Source: Liquorilactobacillus ghanensis DSM 18630 (lineage in GTDB: Bacteria; Bacillota; Bacilli; Lactobacillales; Lactobacillaceae). Taken from it: 33,622 nucleotides of DNA. The notes under the pieces were generated by a model. The model was given only the letters and a program-made list of their open reading frames with translations, ran no database searches and was not told the DNA's origin. The stretch's first letter is position 1. Each line of letters begins with the position of its first letter. The translations under genes were made by a program, and so were the position numbers. Shown here piece after piece: positions 30,574 to 33,622 of this stretch. The stretch lies in assembly GCF_001435235.1 (NCBI RefSeq), contig NZ_AZGB01000006.1, forward strand, positions 1 to 33,622. The letters are read 5' to 3'.

Positions 30574-30631
30574 AGATTAAACAAGAAGGCTTAAGGGTGG
30601 TGGTTGTCTTTTTCCTTGCGAGGTGAGGCCC

Positions 30632-30766
30632 ATGGGAACATGGAATAATCTTCAGGAAGGTTTCACAGTCAATGAGTTCTCGTTGATGTTGTTTGGCACG
30701 TTTTTAATTGCGCCACTTAGCTATATCGACAAGCACCCCCAAATAAAAAAGCCGCCACAATCATAA
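30632..30766 (+). CDS. Second putative holin-like toxin (44 aa)
   Basis: ATG 30632 to TAA 30764-30766 encodes MGTWNNLQEGFTVNEFSLML followed by FGTFLIAPLSYIDKHPQ and a Lys/Pro-rich end. The SLMLFGTFLI core, single membrane helix and short basic tail match the holin-like toxin pattern seen at 24033-24137 (QLMLAFGTFT). GAGGTGAGG precedes the ATG. An antisense RNA is predicted from the opposite strand across its 3' end. A Pro within the helix (LIAPLS) could reduce activity. The shorter form starting nearer the helix has no better start codon. Confidence 0.7.
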   Translation: MGTWNNLQEGFTVNEFSLMLFGTFLIAPLSYIDKHPQIKKPPQS

Positions 30767-30881
30767 CTTTGGCAAGTTACGGGACGACATTAATGTAATT
30801 TGTAATTATGTCACTATCTTCAAAGCGGCTTGTAGGGGAATCCCTATTCCATCAGTTTTTCCTTTTTCTATTTCCATTGTA
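30745..30881 (-). ncRNA. Antisense RNA (antitoxin) of the second holin-like toxin locus
   Basis: On the minus strand the extended -10 TGCTACAAT (30884-30876) lies in CATGCTACAATGG, the same string as at the first locus. RNA from about 30869 runs toward the toxin gene. It contains GGAAT/ATTCC and ends at a stem AAGCCGC/GCGGC (30831-30825 with 30755-30749) followed by TTTTTTATTT inside the toxin's 3' end. The architecture mirrors 23911-24042, so a type I antitoxin is inferred. Confidence 0.6.
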
Positions 30882-31132
30882 GCATGCCTTAACAAAACTG
30901 GCTAATGTTTCAGGCTTTGGTTGTATTCCAGATCAGGTTGATTGATTTCCAAATTTTCTTTAGCAAACGATTCAATTACAATCTACCTACCCAACGGAAA
31001 CAATAGTGACTATCCAAACAGAAAGGACTACATTAATAAACGAATAAAATTACGCTCATTTACCAATCACTTTATTTTAGTAAGAAAAAATTTTATTCTT
31101 CTCAAAGACTATATGGTTAGGAGACAAGATAA
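30882..31132. other. Spacer before the NAD(P)-binding gene
   Basis: AT-rich. A 64-codon frame from TTG 30942 has no ribosome site and an unremarkable composition, so I do not call it. No clear promoter was found beyond general AT-richness. Confidence 0.4.
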
Positions 31133-31786
31133 ATGAACATAACTATCATTGGTGCAACTGGTATGACAGGGAAGGCTCTTGTTAATGAGGCCTTAATGCG
31201 TGGGCACCACGTACTCGCAATTGGACGTTCCTTAGAAAAATTAGCTAAATTAGCTACTAGCAAAGACAGCCAACAATTAATGACAATTGCTAAAGACGTA
31301 TTTGCATTGACTAAAGCAGATTTAGCAGACAGTGATGTTATTGTTGATGCTTTTGCTTCAAGTCCTGACCAAGCATATTTGCATGTTGATTTAGCTACCA
31401 AATTAATTGCTATGTTTCGTGGTGCTAAGCAGCGTTTGGTCTTCATTTTAGGAGCTGGAAGTTTAAAAACTGGAGAAGATCATCATTTGTTTGTTCATGA
31501 TATGGAACAGAATCCTAAGGTACAAGCAATTATTGAAGTACCACGTAATCAATTTGCTGAATTAACATTCCTGAGAACTGTTAAGAATGTTGATTGGGTT
31601 GGTGTTTCACCTTCGATTAACTTCCATCCAGGTGCTGCAACTGAACTTCTTTTGGGTAAAGATGAACTTTTATTTAATGAAAAAGGTGTTTCTGAAACTT
31701 CTGCAGGTACAATGGCTGTTGCTATTCTTAATGAAATTGAAAAACCACAACATCAAAAAGAACGATTCACAGTTGCTGATCGCTAA
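31133..31786 (+). CDS. NAD(P)-binding (NmrA/SDR-like) protein
   Basis: The 217-residue protein has a Rossmann fold with the dinucleotide motif GATGMTG at residues 7-13 (MNITIIGATGMTGKAL), then GHHVLAIGRSLEKL and DVIVDAFASSPDQ. It lacks a clear YxxxK catalytic pair, so it belongs with atypical SDR/NmrA-like proteins that bind NAD(P)H and often act as sensors or small reductases. The substrate is unknown. AGGAGA lies 10 bases before the ATG. The gene appears intact, unlike its neighbours on both sides. Confidence 0.8.
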   Translation: MNITIIGATGMTGKALVNEALMRGHHVLAIGRSLEKLAKLATSKDSQQLMTIAKDVFALTKADLADSDVIVDAFASSPDQAYLHVDLATKLIAMFRGAKQRLVFILGAGSLKTGEDHHLFVHDMEQNPKVQAIIEVPRNQFAELTFLRTVKNVDWVGVSPSINFHPGAATELLLGKDELLFNEKGVSETSAGTMAVAILNEIEKPQHQKERFTVADR

Positions 31787-31803
31787 AAATTGGGGCTTAA
31801 CTA

Positions 31804-32533
31804 ATGTAAATAGTAATACTAATACTATTTACAATTGGCATCTTAGTTGGTCTCTTCGTCATTTCAATGGGTGGTGGCGGTGCAATTTATCTTGGTGTTT
31901 TGACGACACTCTTTCATTTGCCGGCTGCAACTGCTGCAACAATCTCTTTGATTACGGCTATTCCTTCCCTATTATTAAGAGCATATGCTTATTATTGTCA
32001 AGGTGAAGTTAATTTCAAAATTGGAAATAAGATGTTAATTGTAGCGCTACCAGCTGTGATTATTGGTTCTTTATTGGCCCTTTAATTTCTAAAATGGTTT
32101 ACACCATTATTATCGGGTTAATACTCATAAGTTTAGAATTCAAATCTTTTTAAAAATACGGCAGTCTAATGCTTCTAAAGATGCTACCCATGATAATACT
32201 TTTAAAGCAATTGATTATGGCTTCTTAAGTGGCTTAATGGTCGGAATTGACGGTCTCAGCGGTGGAGGTCCAATTGTAGCTGGTTTATTATTAATGGGAT
32301 TAGACATGATTAACGCTGCGGCAACATCGGCTTATGTGTTGATTGGGACTTCAATAGTTGGTGCGCTGTTACATGTTTCTAATGGTCAAGTTGACTGGAA
32401 TGTCGAAATTGGACTAATGATTGGAGCTTTTATTGCCCCTTATATAATGATCAAGTTCAATCACAGCTCAACTTGGTTACCACCAATTATGGGGGTATTG
32501 TTGATTATTATGGAAATCAAAATCATTATTTAA
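31804..32533 (+). pseudogene. Decayed TauE/SafE-family sulfite/anion permease gene
   Basis: The ATG at 31804 is followed at once by TAA. The same frame then encodes LFVISMGGGGAIYLGVLTTL, the glycine-rich start of TauE/SafE permeases, to a stop near 32085. A second frame gives KMVYTIIIGLILISLEFKSF. The original frame class resumes as VGIDGLSGGGPIVAGLLLMG, the repeated half, and continues to the natural stop at 32531-32533. Nonsense and frameshift changes make it non-functional. A terminator follows. Confidence 0.8.
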
Positions 32534-32549
32534 TCAGTAGATTGTAAAA

Positions 32550-32584
32550 AGGGGTCACAACTTAATAGTTGTGGCCTCTTTTTT
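32550..32584 (+). terminator. Intrinsic terminator after the permease pseudogene
   Basis: AGGGGTCACAACT (32550-32562) pairs with AGTTGTGGCCTCT (32567-32579) with two G-T pairs and a TAAT loop, followed by six T residues. Confidence 0.85.
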
Positions 32585-32613
32585 GATGCTGTATAATTAA
32601 AGGGCCAGAGCCG

Positions 32614-32631
32614 TGTCATTACTTAATGACA
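32614..32631. promoter_or_regulatory. Palindrome upstream of the serine recombinase, possible res subsite or operator
   Basis: TGTCATTA-CT-TAATGACA is an 8-bp inverted repeat 20 bp before the recombinase start. Resolvases commonly bind such sites to recombine DNA and to repress their own gene. TATAAT at 32591-32596 just upstream could be the -10 box, placing the palindrome over the transcription start. Confidence 0.5.
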
Positions 32632-32650
32632 TAAGTTAGGAGATAAAAGA

Positions 32651-33211
32651 ATGAAATATGGCTATGCGCGGGTCAGTACCACTGATCAGAAATTAGCAAA
32701 TCAAATTGAGCTATTACAAGTAGCCGGTGCCCAAAAAATTTTCCAAGAAAAGTATACCGGCACAACTACTGAACGACCAGAGTTCCAAAAACTATTGCGG
32801 GTTCTAAAAACAGGTGATACTTTAATTGTGACTAAGTTAGATCGGTTTGCGCGGAATACACGCGAAGCTTTAGCAATTATACAAGAGTTGTTTAAAGAAA
32901 ATGTCAAAGTCAACATTTTGAATATGGGGTTAATTGATAATACGCCGACTGGCCAACTCATTTTTACAATATTTAGTGCCTTTGCACAGTTTGAACGCGA
33001 TATGATTGTCACACGCACACAAGAAGGTAAATTGTATGCCAAGCAACACGATCCGTTGTTTCGAGAAGGGCGACCGAAAACGTATTCTGATGAACAGATC
33101 AGATTTGCCTACGAATTACGAAAACAGGGCATGACCTATAAAATGATTGAACGAAAGACGGGGATTAGTAAACGCACGCAGCAGCGACGTTTTAAGTTAA
33201 TTGAAAAATAG
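32651..33211 (+). CDS. Serine recombinase (resolvase/invertase family)
   Basis: The 186-residue protein has the N-terminal resolvase domain with the nucleophilic Ser9 in YARVSTTDQ and the conserved [17 protein letters not shown] and [14 protein letters not shown] segments. A C-terminal helix-turn-helix (about 145-182, [19 protein letters not shown]) completes it. Full length and all motifs are intact, so it should be active. On plasmids such enzymes resolve multimers or are relics of Tn3-like elements; the palindrome just upstream could be its site. TAGGAG precedes the ATG. Confidence 0.92.
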   Translation: MKYGYARVSTTDQKLANQIELLQVAGAQKIFQEKYTGTTTERPEFQKLLRVLKTGDTLIVTKLDRFARNTREALAIIQELFKENVKVNILNMGLIDNTPTGQLIFTIFSAFAQFERDMIVTRTQEGKLYAKQHDPLFREGRPKTYSDEQIRFAYELRKQGMTYKMIERKTGISKRTQQRRFKLIEK

Positions 33212-33622
33212 GTATGCTAAGAATTGCAAAAGATTGATCCTAAAATTACTCAAGATGGCTTAAATAGTTTAAAAATGAAGACTCAAATAACCACTCATAT
33301 AGAAGGATTATCACTTGGTTTAACTAGTTTTTAAGCAAAATTTATTTTTAAATTGGAGGAACTATCTATATTAGCTGTTTATTAATATTAGTTGTTATAA
33401 AAATCAATATGACCCACAAAAGGCCCGCTCAATTATTAGTTGAGCAGGCCCCTTGTGGGTATTTTGATAAAGAGTTAGTCACTCTATGTTAATTATAAGA
33501 CTTAGTTTCTAAATAGGAACCTATTTTCAAAATAATATTAGCTTGTACGATTTGATGTTCAACGTATGAGAGTATAAAATAGTTTGTGTAAATGAATAAA
33601 ATCCTATTGAAAAGGGAATCCC
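33212..33622. other. Gene-free right end of the window
   Basis: No supported gene is seen. A short frame from TTG 33224 (36 residues, QKIDPKITQDGLNSLKMK) looks like a remnant. AAATAGG/CCTATTT lies at 33511-33526. The bidirectional terminator at 33412-33460 is annotated separately. The last 60 bases may belong to another mobile element cut by the window edge, but nothing diagnostic is visible. Confidence 0.4.
33412..33460. terminator. Bidirectional terminator
   Basis: ACCCACAA with TTGTGGGT, GGCC with GGCC and GCTCAA with TTGAGC stack into one long stem around a 7-nt loop. ATTTT follows on plus, and AT-rich sequence follows on minus. Confidence 0.7.

Noticed and set aside
30942-31136. 64-codon frame before the NAD(P)-binding gene
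   Set aside because: TTG start without ribosome site and no recognisable composition; it overlaps the ribosome site of the next gene.

Overview
This window looks like most of a low-GC Gram-positive conjugative plasmid, most likely from the family Lactobacillaceae. The evidence is AT-rich codon use, strong GGAGG-type ribosome sites, a RepA_N-type initiator, a MobA/MobL relaxase and a complete Trs-type (pSK41/pGO1-like) mating apparatus. The Asp23/AmaP stress cassette and holin-like toxin loci fit the same group. No chromosomal housekeeping block, rRNA, tRNA or CRISPR array was seen.

Layout. (1) 1-50: two tight hairpins resembling the end of an IS200/IS605 element. (2) 182-1924, minus strand: envelope-stress operon amaP, DUF2273, asp23/gls24, glsB and a 46-residue membrane peptide. 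(3) 2271-4151: type II partition module with a phased repeat centromere, ParM-like actin and ParR-like adaptor, then a membrane protein. (4) 4155-5666: replication module. The long leader of repA holds an attenuator-like terminator, a short antisense RNA and a sequestered ribosome site; three 54-bp iterons lie inside repA. (5) 5827-6718: a Fic protein whose catalytic His is replaced by Gln and whose C-terminal tail is cut off by a 9-A run. (6) 6730-9553: mobilization module with two small minus-strand accessory genes, divergent promoters around one palindrome, an oriT-like core and the relaxase. (7) 9644-23874: one long co-directional transfer operon running from an HTH regulator through the T4SS genes to topoisomerase III and an ArdC-like anti-restriction protein. 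(8) 23911-26153: a type I toxin/antisense-RNA locus, about 390 bp of nested hairpins, an unknown gene and an orphan DNA methyltransferase. (9) 26190-33622: hairpin-rich spacer, an IS3-family element without target duplication, a transporter, decayed genes (S41 peptidase, TauE/SafE permease), a second type I toxin locus, an NAD(P)-binding protein and a serine recombinase.

How the parts work together. RepA, its antisense RNA and ParMR maintain the plasmid. MobA nicks oriT, the VirD4-like TrsK brings it to the VirB4/VirB6-like channel, and the NlpC/P60 hydrolase opens the wall. ArdC and the orphan methyltransferase probably protect incoming DNA from restriction. The most interesting lead is a similar basic/acidic motif found 20-45 residues from the C-terminus of the relaxase, of ArdC and of the frameshifted Fic extension, which could be a shared T4SS export signal. 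The nested hairpins upstream of the methyltransferase could be a single-strand promoter or priming site active on the incoming strand.

Limits: all family assignments come from reading motifs, length and synteny; no database search or folding program was run.
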